Of a DNA stretch of 64,000 bases, positions 1-11,423 are shown in pieces (position 1 is the stretch's first letter; each line of letters begins with the position of its first letter). The notes under the pieces were generated by a model. The model ran no database searches, was not told where the DNA came from, and was given only the letters and a program-made list of their open reading frames with translations. Origin of the DNA: Sanguibacter inulinus (GTDB lineage: Bacteria; Actinomycetota; Actinomycetes; Actinomycetales; Cellulomonadaceae); assembly GCF_013415325.1 (NCBI RefSeq), contig NZ_JACBYE010000011.1:1-64000 (forward strand), read 5' to 3'. The position numbers and the translations under genes are program-made.

Positions 1-26
1 GTGCCGGCCCACCCGCACCGCGCCCC

Positions 27-55
27 TTCAGCCCGCCGCCTGGCCCAGGTACACT
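27..55 (+). promoter_or_regulatory. Putative promoter of the ileS T-box leader
   Basis: A TACACT hexamer at 50-55 lies 17 nt after a weak -35-like TTCAGC at 27-32. Transcription would start near 62, just ahead of the T-box leader. Only the -10 is convincing; the assignment rests on position. Confidence 0.4.
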
Positions 56-59
56 GACC

Positions 60-300
60 GGACAGGCATCGACCCGGCCATCACCGGCGAGCCTCCGGAA
101 GAACAGGCCTCGCGGCCTCGTCTCGTGCCCGAGCCCTGCTCGGTCCCGAGGTCAGAGAGCGAGACCCCAGTAGAACCGGACGGGGACGGCCCGTCACAGC
201 CAGCACGGTGGTCGCCCCTCACGGGGCGCCGGCAGAGCGGTCGTCCCTCGCGGACGGCAAGCGGGGTGGTACCGCGGCAGGCGCGCAGGCGCACGTCGTC
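60..300 (+). promoter_or_regulatory. T-box leader controlling ileS (isoleucine, translational type)
   Basis: The T-box core GGGTGGTACCGCGG, at about 264-277, is the conserved segment that pairs with the acceptor end of uncharged tRNA. Upstream, ATC at 80-82 is exposed in a short CCGG-bracketed loop and followed by ACCGGCGAGCC, as expected for an isoleucine specifier in the ultrashort stem I of actinobacterial leaders. No U-tract terminator lies between the T-box and ileS, and the ileS Shine-Dalgarno (AGGAG at 332-336) is close by. This fits regulation of translation start by sequestering the ribosome site. The specifier and class are inferred from known actinobacterial ileS leaders. Confidence 0.85.
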
Positions 301-343
301 CTCGCACGGCACGTGAACACCCGGACCACCCAGGAGCCCCGCC

Positions 344-3300
344 ATGTCGAGCCACCCGGACACCAACGCCACTGAAGACGCAGCCGCCACCGCGCCTAGT
401 CCGTCGTCCTACCCGCAGCACCGCCCCGAGCAGTCGGGGGTGCCGGCCTCCCCGAACCTCCCCGCGCTCGAGGAGCAGGTGCTCGCGTACTGGAAGCAGG
501 ACGGCACCTTCCAGGCCTCGATCGACGCCCGGCCCGCAGGCGCCGACGGTGACAACGAGTTCGTCTTCTACGACGGCCCGCCCTTCGCCAACGGTCTGCC
601 GCACTACGGCCACCTGCTCACCGGCTACGCCAAGGACGTCGTCCCGCGCTACCGCACCATGCGCGGCGAGCGTGTCGAGCGTCGCTTCGGCTGGGACACC
701 CACGGCCTGCCGGCCGAGCTCGAGGCGGAGCGGATCCTCGGGATCACCGACAAGAGCCAGATCGAGGCCATGGGCATCGACGTCTTCAACGAGGCGTGCC
801 GCACCTCGGTCATGAAGTACTCGGAGGAGTGGAAGCAGTACGTCACCCGCCAGGCGCGCTGGGTCGACTTCGAGCACGACTACAAGACCCTCGACGTCAC
901 CTTCATGGAGTCCGTCATCTGGGCCTTCAAGCAGCTGCACACCAAGGGCCTCGCCTACGAGGGCTACCGCGTGCTGCCGTACTGCTGGCGCGACGAGACC
1001 CCGCTGTCCAACCACGAGCTCCGCATGGACGACGACGTCTACCAGTCGCGTCAGGACCCGGCCCTCACGGTCGCCCTGCGCCTGCTCGACGCCGACGGTG
1101 CGCCGACAGCCCAGCGCCTGGTCATCTGGACGACCACGCCGTGGACCCTGCCGTCCAACCTCGCCGTCGCCGTCGGTCCCGACGTCGACTACGTCGTCGT
1201 GCGCCCGGGCGAGGGCTCGGTCCTCGCGGGCGACGAGGTCGTCCTCGGTGCCGCCCGCCTGGGCGCCTACGCCAAGGAGCTCGACCTCGGCGACGACCAC
1301 TCGGCCCACGTCCTGCGGACCGTCAAGGGCTCCGAGCTCGCCGGCACGCGCTACGTCCCGGCCTTCGACTACTTCGCCGACGACGCGGAGAACCCGCACG
1401 CGCACCAGATCCTCGCGGCGGACTTCGTCACGGTCGACGACGGTACGGGCCTCGTCCACCTCGCCCCCGCCTTCGGCGAGGACGACATGGCGGTCTGCCT
1501 CGACGCGGGCATCCAGACCGTCGTCCCGGTCGACGGGCGCGGCCGCTTCACCACGCAGGTCCCCGAGTACGCGGGCCAGCAGGTCTTCGACGCGAACCCC
1601 CACGTCATCAAAGACCTCAAGGACGGCACCGGGCCGCTCGCCCGGACCGACGCCGCCAGCCGCGCCGTCGTGCTGCGCCACGAGACGTACCAGCACTCCT
1701 ACCCGCACTGCTGGCGCTGCAGGAACCCGCTGATCTACAAGGCCGTCTCGAGCTGGTTCGTGCGCGTCACGGAGTTCCGCGACCGCATGGTCGAGCTCAA
1801 CCAGGACATCACCTGGACGCCTGAGCACATCAAGGACGGGCAGTTCGGCAAGTGGCTCGCGAACGCCCGCGACTGGTCCATCTCCCGCAACCGCTACTGG
1901 GGCACGCCCATCCCCGTGTGGGTCTCGGACGACCCCGCGTACCCGCGCACCGACGTCTACGGCTCGCTCGCCGAGCTCGAGGCGGACTTCGGCGTGCCCG
2001 TCACCGACCTGCACCGCCCGTACATCGACGAGCTCACCCGGCCCAACCCTGACGACCCCACGGGCGCCTCGACCATGCGACGCATCCCCGACGTCCTCGA
2101 CGTGTGGTTCGACTCCGGCTCGATGCCCTTCGCCCAGGTGCACTATCCCTTCGAGAACACCGAGTGGTTCGAGCACCACTACCCGGGCGACTTCATCGTC
2201 GAGTACATCGGGCAGACCCGCGGCTGGTTCTACACGCTCCACGTGCTCGCAACCGCACTCTTCGACCGCCCGGCCTTCCGCAACGCCGTCTCGCACGGCA
2301 TCGTGCTGGGCTCCGACGGCCGCAAGATGAGCAAGTCGCTGCGCAACTACCCTGACGTCTCCGAGGTCCTCGACCGCGACGGCTCCGACGCCATGCGCTG
2401 GTTCCTCATGAGCTCGCCGATCCTGCGCGGCGGCAACCTGGTCGTCACGGAGGAGGGCATCCGCGACTCGGTCCGTCAGGTGCTGCTGCCGGTGTGGAGC
2501 ACGTACTACTTCTTCACGCTGTACGCGGGCGCCGCGAACGGCGGTGAGGGCCTCACGGCGCGCCGCGTCGAGCCCGAGGAGGTCTCGGGTCTGGTCGACA
2601 TGGACCGGTACCTGCTCGCGCTGACCGGCAACCTCGTGACCGACGTCCAGGCCCAGCTCGACGCCTTCGACGTCTCGGGTGCCTGCGAGTCCGTGCGCCA
2701 GTACCTCGACGTGCTCACCAACTGGTACGTCCGCACGCAGCGCGACAGGTTCTGGGGAGAGGACGCCGACGCGTTCAACACCCTGTGGACCGCCCTCGAG
2801 ACGCTGTCCCGTGTCATGGCGCCGCTCGCCCCGCTGCTCACCGAAGAGGTGTGGCGCGGGCTCACGGGCGGTCGCTCGGTGCACCTCACCGACTGGCCGA
2901 CCCTGGTCGACCCGTCAGGTGCGCGCACCGAGCACGGTCAGGTGCTCGCGGTCGACGACGCGCTCGTCGCGTCGATGGACCGCGTCCGCTCGGTCGTCTC
3001 GCTCAGCCTCGGCCTGCGCAAGGCGAACCAGCTGCGCGTGCGCCAGCCGCTCGCCACGCTCACCGTCGTCGTCGACGACCCGTCGGCGCTCGCGCCCTAC
3101 AGCGAGCTGCTCGCCGGGGAGCTCAACGTCAAGGCTGTCGACCTGCGCCCGCTCGACGAGGGGGCGGCCGAGAGCTTCGGCATCTCCCAGCGCCTGAACG
3201 TCAACGCCCGTGCGGCCGGCCCGCGCCTCGGCAAGGGTGTCCAGGCGGCCATCAAGGCTGCGAAGTCCGGCGCCTGGCGCCTCGACGGCGACGAGGTCGT

Positions 3301-3733
3301 GGTGACGACGCCTGACGGCGACGTCCCGCTCGTCGAGGGCGAGTACGAGCTCGTCACGGTCGTCGGCACCGACTCCGACGCCCCGTCGACGGTCGCCGCA
3401 GCGGTCTTGCCGAGCGGTGGTTTCGTGGTGCTCGACCTCGCGCTCGACGACGCGCTCCTCGCCGAGGGCTACGCCCGCGACGTGGTCCGCGACGTCCAGG
3501 ACGCCCGCAAGGCCGCCGACCTCACCGTCGGCGACAGGATCGTGCTGACGCTCGAGGTCCCCGCGGACCGGCTCGACGCCGTCGCCGCGCACCGCGAGCT
3601 GATCGCCAAGGAGACCCTCGCGGTCGAGATCACCGTCGAGACGTCGCCCGACCAGGAGCGCCGCGTCACGGTCGCCCCGGCAGCAGGACACGCAGCACCC
3701 GCAGTGCCGTCGACAGGAGACACCCCCGCATGA
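344..3733 (+). CDS. ileS: Isoleucyl-tRNA synthetase
   Basis: Cytoplasmic class Ia aminoacyl-tRNA synthetase that attaches isoleucine to tRNA-Ile with ATP. The 1129-residue protein has the HIGH-like HYGH motif in GLPHYGHLL near residue 90, a CP1 editing domain with [11 protein letters not shown], the tryptophan-rich [13 protein letters not shown] segment and the KMSKS loop in [12 protein letters not shown]. Its length and HYGH variant match the long type-2 IleRS (eukaryote-like), a group often naturally insensitive to mupirocin; that property is inferred from the family only. The ATG is preceded by AGGAG at 332-336. The stop overlaps the folC start in ATGA, indicating co-transcription, and the gene lies under an isoleucine T-box. 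Confidence 0.97.
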   Translation: MSSHPDTNATEDAAATAPSPSSYPQHRPEQSGVPASPNLPALEEQVLAYWKQDGTFQASIDARPAGADGDNEFVFYDGPPFANGLPHYGHLLTGYAKDVVPRYRTMRGERVERRFGWDTHGLPAELEAERILGITDKSQIEAMGIDVFNEACRTSVMKYSEEWKQYVTRQARWVDFEHDYKTLDVTFMESVIWAFKQLHTKGLAYEGYRVLPYCWRDETPLSNHELRMDDDVYQSRQDPALTVALRLLDADGAPTAQRLVIWTTTPWTLPSNLAVAVGPDVDYVVVRPGEGSVLAGDEVVLGAARLGAYAKELDLGDDHSAHVLRTVKGSELAGTRYVPAFDYFADDAENPHAHQILAADFVTVDDGTGLVHLAPAFGEDDMAVCLDAGIQTVVPVDGRGRFTTQVPEYAGQQVFDANPHVIKDLKDGTGPLARTDAASRAVVLRHETYQHSYPHCWRCRNPLIYKAVSSWFVRVTEFRDRMVELNQDITWTPEHIKDGQFGKWLANARDWSISRNRYWGTPIPVWVSDDPAYPRTDVYGSLAELEADFGVPVTDLHRPYIDELTRPNPDDPTGASTMRRIPDVLDVWFDSGSMPFAQVHYPFENTEWFEHHYPGDFIVEYIGQTRGWFYTLHVLATALFDRPAFRNAVSHGIVLGSDGRKMSKSLRNYPDVSEVLDRDGSDAMRWFLMSSPILRGGNLVVTEEGIRDSVRQVLLPVWSTYYFFTLYAGAANGGEGLTARRVEPEEVSGLVDMDRYLLALTGNLVTDVQAQLDAFDVSGACESVRQYLDVLTNWYVRTQRDRFWGEDADAFNTLWTALETLSRVMAPLAPLLTEEVWRGLTGGRSVHLTDWPTLVDPSGARTEHGQVLAVDDALVASMDRVRSVVSLSLGLRKANQLRVRQPLATLTVVVDDPSALAPYSELLAGELNVKAVDLRPLDEGAAESFGISQRLNVNARAAGPRLGKGVQAAIKAAKSGAWRLDGDEVVVTTPDGDVPLVEGEYELVTVVGTDSDAPSTVAAAVLPSGGFVVLDLALDDALLAEGYARDVVRDVQDARKAADLTVGDRIVLTLEVPADRLDAVAAHRELIAKETLAVEITVETSPDQERRVTVAPAAGHAAPAVPSTGDTPA

Positions 3734-5130
3734 GCACCCGCCAGAACGGCCGACGCCGCCCGACCGGACCCGAGGTCTCGGCCGAGGTCCAGGCCGAGCT
3801 CGACGCGGTCTACCACAGCATCATCTCGCGCGCCCCGGAGCACGACATCGACCCGACGCTCGACCGCGTCGCGCAGGTGTGCGAGCTCCTCGGCGACCCG
3901 CAGAAGGCGTTCCGGACCATCCACATCACCGGCACCAACGGCAAGACCTCGACGTCGCGCATGACCGAGAGGCTGGTCCGTGAGCACGGCCTGCGCACGG
4001 GGCGCTTCACCAGCCCGCACCTCACCTCGGTGACCGAGCGCATCGCGATCGACGGCGAGCCGCTGAGCGCGGAGCGCTTCATCGAGGTGTGGAAAGACGT
4101 CCAGCCCTACGTCGAGATGGTCGACACCTCGTCGCAGGCGGCGGGCGGCCCGAAGCTGTCGTTCTTCGAGGTGCTCACGGTGATGGCCTTCGCGGCCTTC
4201 GCGGACGCCCCTGTCGACGTCGCGATCATCGAGGTCGGTCTCGGCGGGCTGTGGGACTCGACCAACGTCGTCGACGCGGAGATCGCGATCATCGCGCCGG
4301 TCGCCCTCGACCACCAGCAGTGGCTCGGGGAGACCGTCGAGGAGATCGCCGCGCAGAAGGCCGGGATCGTCAAGGACGGTGCGACCCTCGTGCTCGCCCA
4401 GCAGGACCCTCTCGCCGAGGACGTCATCGTCGAGATCGCCTCGGCCCGCGGTGCGCACATCGTCCGCGAGGGGACCGACATCGAGGTGGCCGAGCGCTTC
4501 GCGGCCGTCGGCGGCCAGCTCATGAGCCTGCGCACCCCGGCGGGTCTCTACACCGAGATCTTCATGCCGGTCTACGGGGCGCACCAGGCGCACAACGCGC
4601 TGCTCGCGCTCACCGCGACCGAGGCTCTCGTCTCGGGCGGCGGGGCTCTCGACGGCGACGTCGTCGGCGCAGCCTTCCAGGGCGTCGACTCGCCCGGACG
4701 CCTCGAGGTCGTGCGGCGCAGCCCGACGATCCTCGTCGACGCCGCGCACAACGCGGCCGGAGCGCGCGCTCTCGTCGACGCCATCGAAGAGTCCTTCGAC
4801 TTCACGCGGCTCGTCGGTGTCGTCGGGATCTTGGCCGACAAGGACGCCGAGACGATCCTCTCTCTCCTCGAGCCCGTGCTCGCCGAGGTCGTGGTCACCC
4901 AGTCGAGCTCGATGCGCTCGCACGACGTCGACGACCTCGAGGAGATCGCGGTCGACATCTTCGGTGAGGACCGTGTCAGGTCCGCAGGGCGCCTCGACGA
5001 GGCGATCGACGTGGCCGCGGGCCGCGCCGAGAGCGAAGACCTCATCGGGGTCGGGACGGGGACGGGCGTCCTCGTCACAGGGTCGGTGATCCTCGCGGCC
5101 GAGGCCCGGACGCTCCTCGGGCTCACCTGA
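3730..5130 (+). CDS. folC: Bifunctional folylpolyglutamate synthase/dihydrofolate synthase
   Basis: Mur-ligase-family enzyme that adds glutamate to dihydropteroate and to folates, retaining the cofactor in the cytosol. The ATP-binding loop [12 protein letters not shown] is near residue 65, [11 protein letters not shown] follows, and [14 protein letters not shown] and ALDHQQWLG mark the central domain. [13 protein letters not shown] marks the C-terminal ligase domain. At 466 residues the length is normal. The start overlaps the ileS stop by four bases, a common actinobacterial arrangement. In relatives the gene is normally followed by DUF4233 and ndk; here a dha operon and a transporter intervene. 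Confidence 0.95.
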   Translation: MSTRQNGRRRPTGPEVSAEVQAELDAVYHSIISRAPEHDIDPTLDRVAQVCELLGDPQKAFRTIHITGTNGKTSTSRMTERLVREHGLRTGRFTSPHLTSVTERIAIDGEPLSAERFIEVWKDVQPYVEMVDTSSQAAGGPKLSFFEVLTVMAFAAFADAPVDVAIIEVGLGGLWDSTNVVDAEIAIIAPVALDHQQWLGETVEEIAAQKAGIVKDGATLVLAQQDPLAEDVIVEIASARGAHIVREGTDIEVAERFAAVGGQLMSLRTPAGLYTEIFMPVYGAHQAHNALLALTATEALVSGGGALDGDVVGAAFQGVDSPGRLEVVRRSPTILVDAAHNAAGARALVDAIEESFDFTRLVGVVGILADKDAETILSLLEPVLAEVVVTQSSSMRSHDVDDLEEIAVDIFGEDRVRSAGRLDEAIDVAAGRAESEDLIGVGTGTGVLVTGSVILAAEARTLLGLT

Positions 5131-5143
5131 GGCTGGCTGGCCC

Positions 5144-5217
5144 GGGTCCTGGTCTGGTCCAGGACCCACCCGACGAGCCGAGCACCTGCCCCGACCGGGG
5201 TGGGTGCTCGGCTCGTC
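5144..5217 (+). terminator. Tandem hairpin terminator after folC
   Basis: Two consecutive hairpins follow the folC stop. The first has 9-bp arms (5144-5152 and 5159-5167). The second has 15-bp arms (5172-5186 and 5203-5217) with an inner CCCC/GGGG extension. There is no T-run, as is usual for GC-rich actinobacteria. They separate folC from the dha operon. Confidence 0.75.
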
Positions 5218-5324
5218 TCAGGGTGAGCATCAGGTGAGGTTGCGTCCCGGACGGCGCGCTCGTGACCGGACGGTGCTTGAATGCTGTTGACAGGTCCACC
5301 ACTTGCGCGACGAGGAGCAGTGCC

Positions 5325-6320
5325 GTGAAGAAGCTCATCAACGACCCGGAGAACGTCGTCGCAGAGTCTGTCGAAGGATTCGGGTGGGCCCACGACGACA
5401 TCGTGGAGATCCGCACCGACCCCCTCTTCGTCCTCCGCAAGGGAGGTGCCGTCCAGGGGCAGGTCGGTCTCGTCTCGGGCGGCGGTGCCGGCCACGAGCC
5501 GCTGCACGCGGGCTTCGTCGGCGAGGGCATGCTGACGGCCGCGGTCCCCGGGGCCGTCTTCACCTCCCCGACGCCCGACCAGATCCAGCCTGCCCTCGCG
5601 GCCGCCGACGGCGGGCGCGGGGTCCTCGCGATCGTCAAGAACTACACGGGCGACGTCCTCAACTTCGAGACTGCCGTCGAGCTCGCCGAGGACGAGGGCA
5701 CGAGCGTGCGCACTGTCGTCGTGACCGACGACGTCGCCGTCGAAGACTCGCTCTACACAGCCGGCCGCCGCGGCGTGGCGGGCACCCTCGCCGTCGAGAA
5801 GATCGCCGGGGCGAGTGCTGCTCGCGGTGACGACCTCGACACCGTGACGGCGATCGCCGAGCGTGTGTGCTCCCAGGTCCGCTCGATGGGTGTCGCCCTC
5901 GCCGCGCCGACGGTCCCGCACGTGGGGCGGCCCAGCTTCGACCTCGCGGACGACGAGGTCGAGATCGGCATCGGCATCCACGGGGAGCCCGGCCGTCACC
6001 GCATCCCCGCCGCGTCGGCCGACGAGATCGCGCAGATGCTGCTCGACCCCGTCGTCGACGACCTCGGCCTGGGGTCGGGGGAGTCCGTGTTGCTGTTCGT
6101 TAACGGAATGGGCGGTACGCCGCAGTCGGAGCTCTACGTGGTCTATCGTCAGGCTCGCCGGCTCCTCGAAGGACGAGGTGTCACGGTCGCGCGGTCTCTC
6201 GTCGGCAGCTATGTCACGTCGCTCGAGATGCAGGGCGCGTCGGTGACGGTGCTCCGGCTCGACGACGAGCTCACCCAGCTGTGGGACGCCCCTGTGCGGA
6301 CCGCTGCGCTGCACTGGTGA
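5325..6320 (+). CDS. dhaK: Dihydroxyacetone kinase, substrate-binding subunit DhaK
   Basis: Subunit of the PTS-dependent dihydroxyacetone kinase. DhaK binds dihydroxyacetone covalently through a histidine; DhaL supplies the phosphate. The 331-residue protein has the GGGAGHEPLHAGFVGEGML substrate loop around residue 52, KNYTGD at 105-110 and the hemiaminal histidine in GIGIHGEPG (about His219). I chose the GTG at 5325 because GAGGAG at 5312-5317 precedes it and family members begin KKLINDP; the frame is open upstream without homology. dhaL follows after about 150 bp and overlaps dhaM. Confidence 0.94.
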   Translation: MKKLINDPENVVAESVEGFGWAHDDIVEIRTDPLFVLRKGGAVQGQVGLVSGGGAGHEPLHAGFVGEGMLTAAVPGAVFTSPTPDQIQPALAAADGGRGVLAIVKNYTGDVLNFETAVELAEDEGTSVRTVVVTDDVAVEDSLYTAGRRGVAGTLAVEKIAGASAARGDDLDTVTAIAERVCSQVRSMGVALAAPTVPHVGRPSFDLADDEVEIGIGIHGEPGRHRIPAASADEIAQMLLDPVVDDLGLGSGESVLLFVNGMGGTPQSELYVVYRQARRLLEGRGVTVARSLVGSYVTSLEMQGASVTVLRLDDELTQLWDAPVRTAALHW

Positions 6321-6469
6321 GCACAGGCGACGGGTACGAGCGACCGGGCCGCACCCGGTGCGGCGTTGGGTGTCCAGGTCAGGGCAGAGCAGAGATCCAG
6401 CATGGTCAGCAGGACACGGTGCGCCCCGAGGGGTGCACCGGAGCAGTCGAGAGAGAGCTTGAGGGAAGC

Positions 6470-7144
6470 ATGACGTTGGACGTGGCGTGGGCACAGCGAT
6501 GGGCACGAGAGAGCGCAGCGGCCATCACGGCAGCGCGTGACGAGCTGGTCGAGCTGGACCGGCAGATCGGTGACGGCGACCACGGGGAGAACCTCAAGCG
6601 AGGCTTCCAGGCCGTCGTCGCAAAGCTCGACTCGATCGACGTGGCACCCGAGCTCGTCTCCGACGTGCTCAAGACCGTCGCGACGACCCTCATGTCGTCG
6701 GTCGGTGGGGCCTCCGGTCCGCTCTACGGCACGGCGTTCTTGCGGGCCGCGAAGGTCAGCGGTCTGGCGACCCTCGACGCGCACGCCGTCGTCGCGCTCC
6801 TCGAGGGCGCCCTCGAGGGCATCACGGCCCGTGGCAAGGCAGCGCCGGGCGAGAAGACGATGGTCGACGCCTGGGGTCCGGCGGTCGACGCGGCCGTCGC
6901 CGCCGCAGACGCCGGCGCGAGCCCCGTCGAGGTGCTCGAGGCCGCGGCCAGGGCGGCGTCGGCCGGCGCGACCCAGACGACAGACCTCGTGGCGACCAAG
7001 GGCAGGGCGTCGTACCTCGGCGAGCGGAGCATCGGGCACGAAGACCCCGGTGCGGCGTCGTCGGCGCTGATCCTGCAGGCTGCGGTCACGGCCGCTGGAG
7101 GCGCCGGCACGGACTCCAGCACCACGACCGGGGGCGTCGCATGA
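6470..7144 (+). CDS. dhaL: Dihydroxyacetone kinase, ADP-binding subunit DhaL
   Basis: Carries the tightly bound ADP that is phosphorylated by DhaM and passes phosphate to dihydroxyacetone on DhaK. Magnesium-binding aspartates appear in ELDRQIGDGDHGENLKRGF (Asp30, Asp35, Asp37), followed by SSVGGASGPLYGTAF in the nucleotide-capping region. The length of 224 residues is slightly above that of E. coli DhaL. The ATG at 6470 is preceded by GAGGGA at 6461-6466; an upstream in-frame extension looks non-coding. The stop overlaps the dhaM start by four bases. Confidence 0.94.
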   Translation: MTLDVAWAQRWARESAAAITAARDELVELDRQIGDGDHGENLKRGFQAVVAKLDSIDVAPELVSDVLKTVATTLMSSVGGASGPLYGTAFLRAAKVSGLATLDAHAVVALLEGALEGITARGKAAPGEKTMVDAWGPAVDAAVAAADAGASPVEVLEAAARAASAGATQTTDLVATKGRASYLGERSIGHEDPGAASSALILQAAVTAAGGAGTDSSTTTGGVA

Positions 7145-7836
7145 GCGCCCGGGTCGCACTGGTCCTCGTCTCGCACTCGCGCCAGCTCGCCGACGGCGTA
7201 GCCGAGCTCGCCGCGCAGATGGCACCGGGTGTCCGGATCTTCGCCGCCGGCGGCACGGACTCCGGCGAGCTCGGGACGAGCTACGACAGGGTCCTCGAGG
7301 CCGTCACGGCAGGACTGTCGGCAGCAGGGGGAGTGGTCGTGCTCGCCGACCTCGGCTCGGCGATACTCACCGTCGAGTCGGTCCTCGAGGTCCTCGACGA
7401 AGGCCCCGAGAAGGTCGTCCTCGCGGACGCGCCCTTCGTCGAGGGCGCCGTCGCCGCTGCTGTCACGGCGCACGGCTCCGGCACCGTCGCCGAGGTCCTC
7501 GACTCGGCCGAGCACGCGGGCGGCACCTTCGCGGTCCGAGAGCCCAAGGCGCCCCACTCGCCCGTCGACGACGCGGGCGACGTCGCCCAGCGGACCGTCG
7601 TGGTCCGCAACCCCCTCGGTCTGCACGCCCGACCCGCAGCGGTCCTGGCGCGGCTGATCGCGGGCCTCGACGCAGCCGTCACCATCAACGGTGCCAACGG
7701 AGCGAGCGTCCTGGAGATCATGAAGCTGGGCGCGACGGGCGGGCAGGGCCTCGTGCTCAGCGCGACAGGACCGGCTGCCGAGCAGGCGATCGACGTGGTC
7801 GCGACGGCCATCGAGGGTGGGTTCGGCGAGGTCTGA
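7141..7836 (+). CDS. dhaM: Phosphotransferase subunit DhaM (EIIA-man-like domain fused to HPr)
   Basis: Supplies phosphate from the PTS to DhaL-ADP. Residues 1-130 form the mannose-type EIIA domain, with the phospho-acceptor histidine in VLVSHSRQLADG (His12). Residues 150-231 are a complete HPr domain with the active-site histidine in NPLGLHARPAAV (His162) and the regulatory-face segment NGASVLEIMKLGA. There is no C-terminal EI domain, unlike E. coli DhaM, so a separate Enzyme I must phosphorylate it. Last gene of the dhaKLM operon. Confidence 0.92.
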   Translation: MSARVALVLVSHSRQLADGVAELAAQMAPGVRIFAAGGTDSGELGTSYDRVLEAVTAGLSAAGGVVVLADLGSAILTVESVLEVLDEGPEKVVLADAPFVEGAVAAAVTAHGSGTVAEVLDSAEHAGGTFAVREPKAPHSPVDDAGDVAQRTVVVRNPLGLHARPAAVLARLIAGLDAAVTINGANGASVLEIMKLGATGGQGLVLSATGPAAEQAIDVVATAIEGGFGEV

Positions 7837-7844
7837 CCACGTGA

Positions 7845-10322
<2,478 letters not shown>

Positions 10323-10326
10323 CGAC

Positions 10327-10788
10327 GTGAGCTCAACTCCGTCCTCCGCAGCCCCCGACCCCTCCGGCACCCCCGGAGGGGAGGGGGCTGCGCAGCAGCC
10401 CAGCGTCCCCAGGATCGTCCCGAAGAAGGCTGCCAAGCCGCAGTTCACCTCGACGATGCTCGTCCTCGAGGCCTTCGTCGTGCTCTTCGCGACACTGACG
10501 GCCTCGCGGCTCATCGACGTCCCGGCCAGCACCGTGTGGATCGTCGGCGGGGTCCTCGCCCTCGTCCTGGTGATCTTGTCGCGCACCGTCGCGGCACCGG
10601 GCGGCTACATCGCCGGGTCGCTCGTGCAGCTGCCCGTCCTCGCGATCAGCATCGTCATCCCGCTGATGATCCCGGTGGCGGTCGTCTTCATCGCCCTCTG
10701 GGTCGTCTCGCTCTGGCTCGGGGCGAAGATCGACCGCGAGCGCGCCGAGTACGACGCCGCGCACCCTGACGAGGCGCCGAACGTCTGA
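10327..10788 (+). CDS. DUF4233 small membrane protein (folC/ndk-associated)
   Basis: A 153-residue protein with a polar Pro/Ser-rich N-terminus, then three or four hydrophobic helices (MLVLEAFVVLFATLTA, then VWIVGGVLALVLVIL, then VLAISIVIPLMIPVAVVFIALWVVSLWL) and a charged end AKIDRERAEYD. It matches DUF4233 proteins encoded between folC and ndk in actinobacteria; function unknown. I chose the GTG at 10327: a -10 TATCCT at 10315-10320 lies 6 nt upstream, predicting a leaderless transcript of its own inside the end of the transporter gene. Confidence 0.82.
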   Translation: MSSTPSSAAPDPSGTPGGEGAAQQPSVPRIVPKKAAKPQFTSTMLVLEAFVVLFATLTASRLIDVPASTVWIVGGVLALVLVILSRTVAAPGGYIAGSLVQLPVLAISIVIPLMIPVAVVFIALWVVSLWLGAKIDRERAEYDAAHPDEAPNV

Positions 10789-10920
10789 GAGGCATGCACT
10801 CGAGCGGCACAGACGGTGACCGGCGATCTGGTCGGACGGCAGAGCCCTGGGCAGGTCAGGCGTCGGCGGGCTGAGAGTCCTCGACCTAGCCTGTGCGACC
10901 TCCGACGATAGGGTGTGCGC

Positions 10921-11358
10921 ATGACCACGAACGCACCTGCTGTCTCCCGCACGCTCGTCCTCGTCAAGCCCGACGGTGTCCGTCGCGGGCTGTCGGGGGA
11001 GATCCTGCGACGCATCGAGGCGAAGGGCTACACCTTCGCAGCCGTCCAGCTCGTCCACCCCACGCGTGAGCTGCTCGCCGAGCACTACGCCGAGCACGAG
11101 GGCAAGCCGTTCTTCGAGCCCCTCGTCGAGTTCATGCTCTCCGGCCCGGTGCTCGCCGTCGTGGCCGAGGGGCACGGTGTGATCCCCGGTTTCAGGTCGC
11201 TCGCCGGGGCCACGGACCCGACCGCTGCCGCGCCCGGCACGGTCCGCGGCGACCTCGGCCGCGACTGGGGTCTCAAGGTGACCCAGAACCTCGTGCACGG
11301 CTCGGACTCCGAGGAGTCGGCCGCACGCGAGATCGCGCTGTGGTTCCCGGCCCTCTGA
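10921..11358 (+). CDS. ndk: Nucleoside diphosphate kinase
   Basis: Transfers gamma-phosphate from ATP to NDPs through a phosphohistidine. The 145-residue chain contains LVLVKPDGVRRGL near the N-terminus (Lys16), ATDPTAAAPGTVRGDLG in the nucleotide loop and the active histidine in NLVHGSDSEESA (His126). TAGGGT at 10909-10914 lies 6 nt before the ATG, indicating a leaderless mRNA. An upstream in-frame GTG at 10915 is less likely because it would fall inside the promoter spacing. Confidence 0.95.
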   Translation: MTTNAPAVSRTLVLVKPDGVRRGLSGEILRRIEAKGYTFAAVQLVHPTRELLAEHYAEHEGKPFFEPLVEFMLSGPVLAVVAEGHGVIPGFRSLAGATDPTAAAPGTVRGDLGRDWGLKVTQNLVHGSDSEESAAREIALWFPAL

Positions 11359-11374
11359 CCCGAGCCGCTCCCTG

Positions 11375-11408
11375 ACGGGCCCGCCCACCATCGTGTGGGC
11401 GGGCCCGT
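11375..11408 (+). terminator. Strong hairpin terminator after ndk, overlapping the smc promoter
   Basis: Perfect 14-bp stem (11375-11388 and 11395-11408) with a 6-nt loop and no T-run, 16 nt after the ndk stop. The smc -10 box begins only 3 nt after the hairpin. Confidence 0.85.
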
Positions 11409-11410
11409 AC

Positions 11411-11416
11411 TAGTCT
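11411..11416 (+). promoter_or_regulatory. Putative -10 box of leaderless smc
   Basis: TAGTCT at 11411-11416 ends 7 nt before the smc GTG at 11424. The -35 position would fall in the loop and right arm of the ndk terminator hairpin. Confidence 0.5.
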
Positions 11417-11423
11417 CAGGGGC

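Noticed and set aside
194-2884. Long minus-strand open frame (896 codons) opposite ileS
   Set aside because: Composition is Arg/Val/Gly-rich shadow of the sense codons; no motif, no ribosome site. The same holds for other long antisense frames opposite folC, the MFS gene, ffh and infB.
6321-6469. Regulatory RNA between dhaK and dhaL
   Set aside because: Only a weak 7-8 bp hairpin near 6348-6364; no known riboswitch features.
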